This document shows, piece after piece, positions 8,614 to 16,290 of a DNA stretch of 28,121 nt. Both the position numbers and the translations under genes were made by a program. The notes beneath the pieces are model-generated. The model worked only from the letters and a program-made list of their open reading frames with translations, did no database searches and had not been told where the DNA came from. The stretch's first letter is position 1. Every line of letters starts with the position of its first letter. Source of the DNA: a virus. The stretch spans positions 1-28,121 of the IMG/VR virus record IMGVR_UViG_3300006810_000287, one strand, 5' to 3'.

Positions 8614-11600
8614 TTACCCGTAGTGGTTGGGTGAATCGGAGATGTGAGTGTTTATAGCGTATAGCTCGTACTGAGAAGTAGAGTCATTTTCAAGCTTTAC
8701 CTTAGCCCAAGCCCCACGGATTGGATCACCGTTGACTTCGTTAGTACTTTGAGACGCAAACCATTCAAATTGATTGGCGCTGTATGAAGCTCCTCCGTAG
8801 TCATTAAACGTCAACTCCTTACCGTTTACTTTTTTTATAGTTAGATCCGTCGGAACGAATACACCCCCCAATAGAGGTCCTGTAATCATATTCTTCTTTA
8901 GAGGCAGTCTATCCAACTTGTTGCTAAATGTTATCGAACCCGTGCTTGAGTCTATAACAGACGGAATTGCATCAACGTTACTACCTAGAGGGATCAGCGT
9001 TGCCACGTTATCAGCTTCGTCTCTACCGAAAGCAGAGTACCTAACACCTTCTTTAGTTTCAAAGCTCCTTATCCTACCAGAGCTACCTAGGTCAGTAGTT
9101 ACCCCTCCACTAGGTGACTCCCAGTTGTCTGAATCTGTCTCCAAAGACAGGGCGTCAAAGACCTTTACTTTGCCTGGAACAGCGTTGACAACAAAAGTTA
9201 TAGAACTCGAATTACTAGTCCCGTAAAATTTAGCCCTATCAGCTGAGTCGGTGTGCTCGTGCATTAGATGAGCTATGTTGTTGTAATACGGATCGCCACT
9301 CAAGGCTCCGTTCAGACGGTAAAATGAAAACAGTCTATTGTCTACAGTCGCATACCTGTCAGGTATAAAGCTGTATCTAGACGCCCACCCTCTTGTTTTT
9401 TCAGAGTACCCGTAAGTCTTTGAGTCAGAGTCTCCTGTATCAAACGTAAAGAAAACTACCTGATCTCTTGGATCGTACCCAGAAACTATGTTGACAGGAG
9501 AAGCCTTGGACTTGTAAGTTTCAAACACATCCTCAAACGCACTGCGCATACCGATGTCTGATATAGAGACCACGTTGTTCCCCTGAACCATGCCTATCTC
9601 TTCTCTATCATAATCAATGAAATACACCGCAGATCCTGTGTTCACCACAGAGCCTACGTACGGGTCTGACAAACCAAAGTCTGCAGAAGCGTACATGGTA
9701 GACCCAAATGGATTCTCAGACACAGCAACAGTGCCACCACCATCAGCATAAGAAATTACGTTCTTATTTACTGTAGTCAAAGAAACCTTTTGCTGCTGTA
9801 ACCCTATAAGCCTGTCGTTATAGTCCCCGATGTAGTACAGACTCCCGTATTTCTTATCGAAGTTAAAGAAGTTGGCTTTCGCTGGATTAAAGCTAGATAG
9901 CGTCAGGATATTGATATCTGACTGATACTCGTCACTATGAACTATAGAGCTTCTATAAAATCTTTCTCCATCGTTTTTTACCTCAACGTGGGTTCTGCCC
10001 TTAGACCAAACTTCGCTATCTTCAATATAGTCAGATATATAAGAAGTCTCTATTAAAGAGTCATTGAACCCCCAGGCTTCTGGTGGGCGACCTGTATTGA
10101 AGACCAAGGTGCTTGGGGTGTCAAGATTGTAGTAACCAAGGTTTGGCCCGTTTACTGAGGAGTACCTCATGTAAGCATCGCCTGCAATAATTATAGGTTG
10201 GCTATGCTTAGATATATCATGACACTCACCTATCTCATACCAAACCCTATCAGAGGACTCATCTCTAGGCGTCAGTATCTCTACTAACGCCTTGCTCCAA
10301 TCTATATCTGAAGGAGTATCTCCGTTTGAGTATGTTATAGGCTCCCCTATAAACGGATACTCGGTGTCTGGGTCTACATAATTTACATCATCAGTAAAAG
10401 GAGAGTCACCGTTATCCCAGCGTGAGTGACTAATAGAGTGCCAGTCATAACCTGGAAACTTCTCGATATCTCCATCGTCATTGTACGGCAATCCCGCCCC
10501 AAGAGGTTCACATACCAAAAATCTTCCCTGCATAATCTTTGGCATCTTCTTGGGTGAAGAATTTTTATTTTTAGGGTAGAGGGGGTTGTCTTCATCGTCG
10601 TAATAAGTAACTTGATCAATGACTCTAAAAGACATCGGCTTATCAGAAGACGCTTTCTTGAAGAAGTACTGACCTATAAGCCCAGGACCCTCTGTAGGGG
10701 ATTTCATTTGAGCGCCGCATATAATCCTCAATATATCGCCAGCCTGATAGTTGTAATCTATGATCGCACCTTTTTTCTTTTTGAATTCAGCAAGCGTCGT
10801 CAAGGGTATGTACACATACTTGTTTTTTACATCTACGACAAGATGCTGCTGCAGCTCTTTTTCCCACAAAGTGATGGCGTTGGCCCCGCCGCCTCTGATG
10901 CTAGCTGTTGTTATTGTGGGTGATGCAGTTTCGTTCGCATTCTCCCACTCTCCCTGATCAAAAGCCGCTCTAGCCTCTCCCGTACTGTAACTAAACATAC
11001 GAGAAAAAGATCCCATCCCAGGGTATACGAACTGAAATGACTTAGCCCATGAGGGAGGTGCGGAAGTCATCTCCACCTCACACAAAGAAGGCGCAAAAAT
11101 TTCAGCGCTGTTGTTTCTAGAATCGCCAGACATAAACTCTGAATAAAAAGAACCTATCTTATTTACAAAGCCTGGTCTGTTAAACTCGTCAAAATATACA
11201 ATACCTATGTCGTGAGAGGACCCAGTTTTAAACGAGCTCACGCAGTTTCTCGTTTGAACCTTAATGCTTTTTGAAGACGTCGATCCTGATACACCAGAAA
11301 GGTTGGTCTGTATACCGCTTACGGTTGCGTAAGGTACAGTGACATTCGTATTTGTCTTGGGTATCTTATCAAACTCTACCTCAGAAGAATTATCTATAGC
11401 CGCAAAAATGAACTTTCTATGCTGCCTCTTAGTGAAGGCCGTAAAGACCTCACCAGAAGAAGCGTTAGTCTCGTCCGAAGCTGGGCTTAAATCAGCGCCG
11501 TAAACCCTTCTTATTGCGGGTATAATTCGAATACCAGTGTGAGCACTGGCCGTGCCTATGTCTTCGGCAAATAAGCTCCACTCTACCTTTACGGTGCCTA

Positions 11601-12654
11601 CAAAATCAACTGTGTCTCCCTCTGCAAACGTAGAAGACCCACTCGGTGCGTAGTCTAAAACCATGGGCGCCTCACCATCGGCTATCGCGTAAGAGAAAGT
11701 AGCTGTTATTTCTTTAGCATTTATTGCCGAGATCATCTCTTTGTATAAGCCGTGCTGATCTGTTTCATGTAGTGACAGCTTATGATTAAACTCGAACTTT
11801 ATGTCGTGGTCTTCGGTAAGGGTTAGTTGATTGCTAGATCCACCCCCTATGTGGCCTCCGTACTTGTATCCACTGCTGTCTTTTACAAATCCATACAGGA
11901 TGGGGGCCGTTCCAGAAGCTCCGTAGATCTGTACGTTACTTGGTAATTCTAAATCAAAGCTTAGATTTACTTCGGTACCGTATTTATATTTATCACTGGA
12001 GCCAATACCTGACGCATTAGCAAGCTCAACGTTGATACCTGCATACGCGGTGTGATTGGTAACTATGGCGTTAGTATCTGTAGTGCCAGAGGCAAGGGTC
12101 TGGCGATGCGGTCTCCCGTTGCCAACTCCTGTATAGTTCCAAACTCTTTCAGTTAGTGTCCCGCTAACCGCATTGCCATTTGAATCTCCATTGTCATATC
12201 CCTCCTTATAGTATGAGTATGTCAATCTGTTTCCAGATATCGTCTGACCCATAGCGTATTTAGGAACATTGTCGTAGGGTTTGAGGACCGTATCTTGATC
12301 GACTGCCCTATACGCCGAATCGTTGTAGAACCTATATATCCTAGAGTGGTGATTATACACTTCCCTGTCAACGCCCATAACCTTTCTGGTTATGCTTTGA
12401 TCTGGTGGGAATTCGTCCACAACAAACATCTCTGAACTATTGCCGTTTCTTCCTAGAATACGTATGTTTTTGACGTCTGGCCTAAAAAAGTCTGAACCAG
12501 TATATGAGGCGTAATTAGTAGTTATCACACATACGTTATCCTCGTTTGAGGGTGTAGACTGACTAGCGGATTGAATTCCTTGAGTCGGTATAACAGAAGA
12601 ATATGCTAGCTTCGAGTACGGAGATATAGCAGAAACCTCTCCGTCTTTATACAC
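8614..12654 (-). CDS. Tail nozzle / 'muzzle'-type structural protein, main part after in-frame stop
   Basis: A 1346-codon reading frame begins at a GTG at 12654, but clear coding sequence continues upstream without a break to the TAA at 12730-12732. The extra in-frame residues include VTFETDEGIGVNNFAKKSF and FAIQLVYKDGEVSAISPYS. They form the usual 'FxxDxxxGxNNFxxKxFQF...YKDGExSxxSPxS' junction of a conserved phage tail protein. The frame upstream of the TAA is the same one, so this is the C-terminal ~1370 residues of a protein of about 1574 residues. The rest is long, beta-rich and Ser/Asp/Gly/Tyr-rich, with no membrane segment. In crAss-like phages a protein of this size and position forms the tail-end muzzle, and the P22 gp10-like 'stabilization protein' label is often used; both comparisons are inference. 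The GTG start is doubtful because it would remove conserved residues. First in-frame ATG is about 75 codons further on. Confidence 0.75.
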   Translation of the reverse strand: MYKDGEVSAISPYSKLAYSSVIPTQGIQSASQSTPSNEDNVCVITTNYASYTGSDFFRPDVKNIRILGRNGNSSEMFVVDEFPPDQSITRKVMGVDREVYNHHSRIYRFYNDSAYRAVDQDTVLKPYDNVPKYAMGQTISGNRLTYSYYKEGYDNGDSNGNAVSGTLTERVWNYTGVGNGRPHRQTLASGTTDTNAIVTNHTAYAGINVELANASGIGSSDKYKYGTEVNLSFDLELPSNVQIYGASGTAPILYGFVKDSSGYKYGGHIGGGSSNQLTLTEDHDIKFEFNHKLSLHETDQHGLYKEMISAINAKEITATFSYAIADGEAPMVLDYAPSGSSTFAEGDTVDFVGTVKVEWSLFAEDIGTASAHTGIRIIPAIRRVYGADLSPASDETNASSGEVFTAFTKRQHRKFIFAAIDNSSEVEFDKIPKTNTNVTVPYATVSGIQTNLSGVSGSTSSKSIKVQTRNCVSSFKTGSSHDIGIVYFDEFNRPGFVNKIGSFYSEFMSGDSRNNSAEIFAPSLCEVEMTSAPPSWAKSFQFVYPGMGSFSRMFSYSTGEARAAFDQGEWENANETASPTITTASIRGGGANAITLWEKELQQHLVVDVKNKYVYIPLTTLAEFKKKKGAIIDYNYQAGDILRIICGAQMKSPTEGPGLIGQYFFKKASSDKPMSFRVIDQVTYYDDEDNPLYPKNKNSSPKKMPKIMQGRFLVCEPLGAGLPYNDDGDIEKFPGYDWHSISHSRWDNGDSPFTDDVNYVDPDTEYPFIGEPITYSNGDTPSDIDWSKALVEILTPRDESSDRVWYEIGECHDISKHSQPIIIAGDAYMRYSSVNGPNLGYYNLDTPSTLVFNTGRPPEAWGFNDSLIETSYISDYIEDSEVWSKGRTHVEVKNDGERFYRSSIVHSDEYQSDINILTLSSFNPAKANFFNFDKKYGSLYYIGDYNDRLIGLQQQKVSLTTVNKNVISYADGGGTVAVSENPFGSTMYASADFGLSDPYVGSVVNTGSAVYFIDYDREEIGMVQGNNVVSISDIGMRSAFEDVFETYKSKASPVNIVSGYDPRDQVVFFTFDTGDSDSKTYGYSEKTRGWASRYSFIPDRYATVDNRLFSFYRLNGALSGDPYYNNIAHLMHEHTDSADRAKFYGTSNSSSITFVVNAVPGKVKVFDALSLETDSDNWESPSGGVTTDLGSSGRIRSFETKEGVRYSAFGRDEADNVATLIPLGSNVDAIPSVIDSSTGSITFSNKLDRLPLKKNMITGPLLGGVFVPTDLTIKKVNGKELTFNDYGGASYSANQFEWFASQSTNEVNGDPIRGAWAKVKLENDSTSQYELYAINTHISDSPNHYG

Positions 12655-12732
12655 CAGCTGAATAGCAAACTGAAAAGACTTTTTTGCGAAGTTGTTTACA
12701 CCGATACCTTCATCAGTCTCAAAGGTGACTTA
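12655..12732 (-). other. In-frame TAA and conserved coding residues splitting the tail protein
   Basis: The stop at 12730-12732 (context TGC CCC TAA GTC ACC) is in the same frame as both flanking reading frames. The 25 codons after it carry conserved protein sequence (ETDEGIGVNNFAKK, then SFQFAIQLV). No ATG, GTG or TTG in this frame lies between the TAA and the GTG at 12654. One base change (for example AAA, CAA or GAA to TAA) would explain it. Options are a recent nonsense mutation, a sequencing or assembly error, or real stop readthrough. Confidence 0.85.
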
Positions 12733-13341
12733 GGGGCAGATTTGAGTTGATGGTTTTGCGGTGGACAAAAGTATATTTTCCGCACCATCAGTAAGGTCGT
12801 CTCTCAAGTCATAATCCCCAGCTATAGCTCTGTCAGCGTTAATCTTCCTGGGCGGATGAAGTAGGCTATCCCCTGTGAAATACACAATAGTCTCAAGGCT
12901 TGTTGTCTGAGAGAAATACCCGCTGACAACAGTGGCCGTGATATTCATTTCATCACCAAAGCCCATATCTCTTTTGAGGACCTCTACGTAGTAGCCGTCA
13001 TCTTTAGAGTATCTGTAAATTGCGTCCTCATTGTCGGCAGCGTATCCTGTGTCGGAATCGTCTTTACTAACGAAGAAGTATATGTGACCTCTAGAGTCGT
13101 CTTCTACAGTCCCGATGACCTTTGTTCCAGAGCCATAAAAAGGAAATCCATCGTTGCGCTCAAGGATTGTTGAATCAAAGTAAATTTTCTCCGTGCCTCT
13201 TACGTTTTTGATCACACCGCTAGTCCCTTCTCCATCATCCGAGACAGTTACATTCAGCGCATCAACCATATCAGATGGTTGCAGCATCTTCTCGTCTGTG
13301 TCAGAAACAAGACGTCTAGGTATGTTCTTACTTGTAGCCAT
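12730..13341 (-). CDS. Tail nozzle / 'muzzle'-type protein, N-terminal fragment
   Basis: 203 aa from ATG at 13341, overlapping the stop of the upstream connector gene (TAATG). The N-terminus (MATSKNIPRRLVSDTDEKML, then DMVDALNVTVS) and the later YFTGDSLLHPPRKINADRAI have the layout of the N-terminal domain of large phage tail proteins: a beta-propeller-like region, then a 'YFTD...PRKIN' segment, then a Pro-rich hinge. The hinge here is KPSTQICP and is followed at once by the TAA. The frame stays open without shift for another 1372 codons, so this is the first eighth of a single ancestral gene rather than a complete protein. If the stop is real and not read through, the product would lack the main body and probably not assemble. 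Confidence 0.75.
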   Translation of the reverse strand: MATSKNIPRRLVSDTDEKMLQPSDMVDALNVTVSDDGEGTSGVIKNVRGTEKIYFDSTILERNDGFPFYGSGTKVIGTVEDDSRGHIYFFVSKDDSDTGYAADNEDAIYRYSKDDGYYVEVLKRDMGFGDEMNITATVVSGYFSQTTSLETIVYFTGDSLLHPPRKINADRAIAGDYDLRDDLTDGAENILLSTAKPSTQICP

Positions 13342-14171
13342 TAGCCCTTAGGTGCTTGCTTGTAGTTCTTTCTAATTGTCTTCAACGCCTCCTCCCTAGT
13401 GAAGGTCTTCATGCGAGAGTTAGCTAGTCTACGCTCATTGTAGTACTCCGCTCTTGCTCTCGCCTTCTCGTTGGCTGGTACGTTCTTCTTGCGCTCAATG
13501 ATCTTATAGTACATGTACGCACGAAGAGCCTCTTCTGTGTATACGTGAACCTGAGGATTCGTAGACCTAGCTTCGTCAGCTATGTACTCCATTACAATCT
13601 CAGACACGTTGTTTGCGTTGGACAACTCTATTCTGTTCTGATCCAAGTTGATGCGGAACTCACCGTTTTGAAACCCACCCCCCAAGCCGTACAGCCTGCC
13701 AGCTACGTTTTCATACACGTAGTTTCTAAATATCCTAGAGTCAAATCCCTGAGCGATGCTATCTGCAGTGCTTCTAGACGTCCCAGCTGTAGCTGTCTTT
13801 GAGTCCTCTCTGTCAAACAGACCGTCACCATCGGTGTCGTAGTTATTTCCAGAAGCGTCTTCAGAATACTTTTGAGAGTAGTTTATATTCTTGTTTTCGT
13901 TAAGAACGTAAATTAACCCATCAGCTCCTACCACACCGATCTTAGTCCAATCTACATAATCATCAGGGAGCACAGCTGTATCTGTAGACGAGTCTACATC
14001 TATCTTAATAGACCTTATTCTGTTTGCGATATCAAACCCTAACTCCCTAACCCCTCTCAAAGCAAAAGCCCTGATCGTGGTGTCAGGGACATTGCTTACA
14101 TAGTCATCACCATCCAAAGTGATTATGAAGTCATTGATTACCTCGCTAAGCTGTATATAGTTTCTCGCCAT
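13341..14171 (-). CDS. Head-tail connector / ring-like protein with a Ca-loop-like insert
   Basis: 276 aa from ATG at 14171. The N-terminal half is helical then beta (IRAFALRGVRELGFDIANR, then LPDDYVDWTKIGVV), a pattern I associate with neck or tail-tube-adaptor proteins of Bacteroidota podoviruses. Residues 111-123 (YDTDGDGLFDRED) form a thrombospondin type-3-like or EF-loop-like acidic motif inserted in a polar loop. The C-terminal third is basic and helical (YMYYKIIERKKNVPANEKAR). It lies 8 bp after the previous gene and overlaps the tail protein gene by TAATG. This places it in one transcript with the other neck and tail genes and supports a role in joining portal and tail. Exact ring number or partner cannot be said from sequence. 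Confidence 0.75.
   Translation of the reverse strand: MARNYIQLSEVINDFIITLDGDDYVSNVPDTTIRAFALRGVRELGFDIANRIRSIKIDVDSSTDTAVLPDDYVDWTKIGVVGADGLIYVLNENKNINYSQKYSEDASGNNYDTDGDGLFDREDSKTATAGTSRSTADSIAQGFDSRIFRNYVYENVAGRLYGLGGGFQNGEFRINLDQNRIELSNANNVSEIVMEYIADEARSTNPQVHVYTEEALRAYMYYKIIERKKNVPANEKARARAEYYNERRLANSRMKTFTREEALKTIRKNYKQAPKG
13803..13838 (-). other. Acidic DxDxDGxxDxxD loop in connector protein
   Basis: Codes for DTDGDGLFDRED (residues 112-123). The spacing of acidic residues is that of calcium-binding thrombospondin type-3 and EF-hand-like loops. It sits within a low-complexity, polar stretch and is likely surface exposed. Metal binding is inferred from the motif. Confidence 0.6.
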
Positions 14172-14179
14172 TGGATTTC

Positions 14180-14938
14180 TTATTCTTGCATCTTCTGAGC
14201 CTCTTCAGTTGCGAAGAAGGATTGTATGGTCTGGTCCTTGAGTGTCAACCCAATCATAGATGCAATCTCTATAATCAAATCGTTTGTGTAGTGCTCAGGG
14301 AGCTCAAAGTCTCTACTGGTTGAAGCGTCGTACGTCTCTACGCCGTTAGTCACGTTAAAGTCAAAGTAAGGGTATTGAGACGTTCGATCATTGTCACCGC
14401 TAGCTTCAACAGACCGAGGCTGTCTGTAGTACCTGAGACTTATCTTCTTGATGGACTGAGGGAATACTTCTATGTCGTTTGACACCAAGGCCACTGGGAA
14501 TGAGGTTGTTGGAGCACTCAGTGTACTACGCAGGATTCTGTCTATCTTCTCCTCGTCGTATAAGACCTCTATGTTCGTTCTAGTGCTTTGGCCTAACAGG
14601 ATGCTCCCAAACGTAGTGGCTGCGATAATTCTGTACAAATCATCTGGCTTCTCGTACAATCCTGTAGTGGTGTTTGCTGTAAGCGTCTCTCTGTGAGCAA
14701 AGTATGCGAGGTCCTCTTGAATCTGCTTTCTCTTTGACTTATCCCTACCCTCGTCCAATCCTGACGCAGCGAGAGTCTTATACTTCTTGAACGAATTGAA
14801 CAGCCGTGTAAATACATTACGCTGAGCAATAGACGCGAAGTCGTTGAACACAGCAGGGGTGATAAACCCGCGCTGGTCCTTGTTTGCGAGGCTCTTCAAT
14901 CTTGAGTATACCTCGTTTACACTTGCTGTGCTTGCCAT
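14180..14938 (-). CDS. Head-tail connector / ring-like structural protein, 252 aa
   Basis: The start is taken at ATG 14938 (MASTASVNEVYSRLK). A longer frame from a TTG at 14953 would translate the promoter-like TATATTTG and is rejected. The first 70 residues are helical (YSRLKSLANKDQRGFITPAVFNDFASIAQR), and the pattern 'ITPAVFNDFASIAQRNVF' is typical of short connector-type proteins of Bacteroidota phages. The middle has LYEKPDDLYRIIAATTFG and a beta-rich part around RNIEVLYDEE-like residues; the C-terminus is again helical (HYTNDLIIEIASMIGLTL). No catalytic motif is visible. A strong terminator hairpin ends just upstream, so this gene begins a new transcription unit that continues through the ring, tail and cargo genes. 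Neck location is inferred from order: capsid genes before it, tail protein after it. Confidence 0.75.
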   Translation of the reverse strand: MASTASVNEVYSRLKSLANKDQRGFITPAVFNDFASIAQRNVFTRLFNSFKKYKTLAASGLDEGRDKSKRKQIQEDLAYFAHRETLTANTTTGLYEKPDDLYRIIAATTFGSILLGQSTRTNIEVLYDEEKIDRILRSTLSAPTTSFPVALVSNDIEVFPQSIKKISLRYYRQPRSVEASGDNDRTSQYPYFDFNVTNGVETYDASTSRDFELPEHYTNDLIIEIASMIGLTLKDQTIQSFFATEEAQKMQE

Positions 14939-14942
14939 GAAA

Positions 14943-14950
14943 CAAATATA
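14943..14950 (-). promoter_or_regulatory. TATATTTG, Bacteroidota -7-type motif, 4 nt before ATG
   Basis: The minus strand reads TATATTTGTTTCATG. The motif begins right after the U-tract of the terminator at 14952-14986, so an end and a new start of transcription are back to back. Spacing to the ATG is the same four bases as at 8589 and 20115. No clear -33 TTG; the upstream DNA is the terminator stem. Confidence 0.55.
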
Positions 14951-14951
14951 C

Positions 14952-14986
14952 AAAAAAGAAAAGCCACCTCTCGGTGGCCTTCTTTT
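14952..14986 (-). terminator. Intrinsic terminator after the 279-aa gene
   Basis: On the minus strand the stem arms GGCCACC and GGTGGCT/C (one G-U pair) enclose a GNRA-type GAGA loop. A-rich DNA precedes and TTTTCTTTTTTG follows, extending the stem by A-T pairs. This is a textbook rho-independent terminator placed at the stop codon of the 279-aa gene. Confidence 0.85.
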
Positions 14987-15824
14987 ACAGCTGTCGGTCG
15001 ATTTCTTCGACCACTGGTACTGCCGCTTCTGTTAGGCAGTATCTAACAAAGACATCAAGCGGATCTTTACCAGCTGGTACTGAGACTATTAGCTGGTTCG
15101 AGTCGAACCAACGTACACCGTCTGCAGACAGTTTAATAATGTTGTATTTATCCGCCATTTTAATCTTGCTCTTCATAGCTACAGAAGGGTTGTCAAATGA
15201 CTCAATAAAACCCTCTGGATCTTTCTTGGCTTTCACAAGAAGGTCGTGCTTGATTTCAGCAACTGGGCGGTCAACGTCCATTCCGTATGCTACTGCAACA
15301 GAGAATAAATCGTCCAGGTCTTTGGTTCTTAGCAAGTTAATAGCGTCATTAACCATAAACTCTTTGTCCAGTGATACCTCCTTTTTCTTCTTCTCGTCGA
15401 TAAGCTCAAACATAGAGCCACCATTAGCTGAGTTAGCTGGGTGCATCATTAAGAAGTTCATGAGGTTAGGCTTCGTCTTAGGCACGAACAACCTGCCCAT
15501 GCGAAAAATTACAGGGCTCTTCACAGAATTAGGCGCCTGCTCATCTTTGTAAATAGAGTTCTCTCTCTCACAGTATCTGATCTCTCTGACTTTGTTTTGA
15601 TCCTTGTCATAAACAGTTACTCCGCTTTGCATAAGCATAAACGTGGCCTGGCTCTGAAGAGCCTTAAACTCGCGAGCTTCGTACTGAACTTCTTTGCGCT
15701 TGATCTTTGTCTTAGAGGGCTTGACGGCTGTTGGGGCCGTATTCTCTGTTGACACTTGCTCTACTGCAGGTGCAGCAGGTTTGCGCCCGCGTCTAGCGCC
15801 AGGCTTCTTAGTTTGTTGTTCCAT
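14985..15824 (-). CDS. Conserved phage virion-associated protein with AT-hook-like N-terminus
   Basis: 279 aa from ATG at 15824. Residues 1-45 are basic, Pro/Ala-rich and probably disordered, with ARRGRKPAAP at 10-19, close to an AT-hook core (RGRP), and further Lys clusters (KPSKTKIKRKE). The folded part begins near residue 48. It contains REIRYCERENSIYKDEQ and FRMGRLFVPKTKPNLMNFL, segments I associate with conserved proteins next to capsid genes in marine phages. The C-terminal part has GVRWFDSNQLIVSVPAGKD. The basic tail suggests contact with DNA or with the capsid interior; that is inference. The gene stands alone between two hairpins (after 15903 and at 14952) with its own promoter-like motif, so its level may be set separately from the capsid gene. 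No enzyme motif is seen. Confidence 0.75.
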   Translation of the reverse strand: MEQQTKKPGARRGRKPAAPAVEQVSTENTAPTAVKPSKTKIKRKEVQYEAREFKALQSQATFMLMQSGVTVYDKDQNKVREIRYCERENSIYKDEQAPNSVKSPVIFRMGRLFVPKTKPNLMNFLMMHPANSANGGSMFELIDEKKKKEVSLDKEFMVNDAINLLRTKDLDDLFSVAVAYGMDVDRPVAEIKHDLLVKAKKDPEGFIESFDNPSVAMKSKIKMADKYNIIKLSADGVRWFDSNQLIVSVPAGKDPLDVFVRYCLTEAAVPVVEEIDRQL

Positions 15825-15846
15825 TGTTATTTAATTGAATGTGTTA

Positions 15847-15854
15847 CAAAAGTA
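15847..15854 (-). promoter_or_regulatory. TACTTTTG, variant -7-type motif before the 279-aa gene
   Basis: TACTTTTG fits TAnnTTTG and lies 22 bases before the ATG at 15824. It overlaps the U-rich tail of the hairpin at 15861-15887. The leader after it is A/T-rich and has no Shine-Dalgarno site. No -33 element stands out. Confidence 0.4.
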
Positions 15855-15860
15855 GTAAAA

Positions 15861-15887
15861 GAGAAGGGAGAGCCATTCTCCCCTCTC
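15861..15887 (-). terminator. Terminator-like hairpin after the 108-aa gene
   Basis: Minus-strand arms GAGAGGGGAGA and TCTCCCTTCTC pair over 11 positions with one G-U pair around a 5-base loop. They are followed by TTTTACTACTTTTG. The U-tract is short, so termination may be partial. Confidence 0.7.
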
Positions 15888-15902
15888 AGTTACCGATTTA
15901 GA

Positions 15903-16229
15903 TTAGTCGATTGAGGCGGTTCCTTGAAGCCCAACACATCTCCATCCGTCAGGAAAGAACATGCACTGTGCGGAATCACCAGTTGCGGAGAAGGTAATCG
16001 TATCAAAAGACGTGCCGCCAGCTGCGGTACTAAAGGTTACCGTAGCGTCTACCGTAGAGTTCGTGCAGAGAAAGTTTACAAAAGTTCCAACTTTTACTGC
16101 GTCATCCAAAGTCAAGTCAATACCAGACCCCAAGTTTACATGACTAGAAACAACCTCGTAGGATGTGTCGTCTCCAGCGGGGGTGTCAGGGTTGGCTTGA
16201 AAATAAAGGGGAAGGACCAAATCTGCCAT
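15903..16229 (-). CDS. Small beta-rich protein next to capsid gene, candidate decoration protein
   Basis: 108 aa from ATG at 16229 (MADLVLPLYFQANPD). A longer frame upstream would run through the hairpin at 16252-16275 and is rejected. The sequence is short, acidic to neutral and beta-rich, with Thr/Ser/Gly-rich strands (DATVTFSTAAGGTSFDTITF) ending in CMFFPDGWRCVGLQGTASID. This is a pattern I associate with small capsid-proximal phage proteins. Three Cys residues, two of them flanking PDGWR, are unusual for such a small protein. The gene follows the major capsid gene and is bracketed by hairpins on both sides, suggesting an abundant virion component made in its own ratio to the capsid protein. 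Decoration or minor capsid function is inference from size and place only. Confidence 0.7.
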   Translation of the reverse strand: MADLVLPLYFQANPDTPAGDDTSYEVVSSHVNLGSGIDLTLDDAVKVGTFVNFLCTNSTVDATVTFSTAAGGTSFDTITFSATGDSAQCMFFPDGWRCVGLQGTASID

Positions 16230-16251
16230 AATTAAAAAGATTACGAAGTTA

Positions 16252-16275
16252 GAGAAAGCCCCGAAGGGCCTTCTC
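16252..16275 (-). terminator. UUCG-capped hairpin after major capsid gene
   Basis: The minus strand reads GAGAAGGCCC-TTCG-GGGCTTTCTC: a 10-bp stem with one G-U pair and a C(UUCG)G tetraloop, one of the most stable RNA loops. A U-run (TCTTTTT) comes about 12 bases later, not directly, so it may act as a partial terminator, an RNA 3'-end stabiliser or a processing site. Confidence 0.7.
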
Positions 16276-16290
16276 GTCACTTCAGGTTAA

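Noticed and set aside
12730-12732. Alternative genetic code with TAA as a sense codon
   Set aside because: TAA ends many other genes in the window, including at precise TAATG overlaps, so only a local event is possible.
14939-14953. TTG-initiated N-terminal extension of the 252-aa connector
   Set aside because: It would translate the TATATTTG motif; ATG at 14938 is the better start.
14974-15552. 192-codon open frame on the plus strand
   Set aside because: It is antisense to the 279-aa gene, starts inside the terminator hairpin, is Ser/Leu-rich as antisense frames usually are, and has no coupled neighbour.
16230-16280. Longer N-terminus for the 108-aa protein
   Set aside because: It would translate the UUCG-capped hairpin; MADLVLPLYF at 16229 is a natural start.
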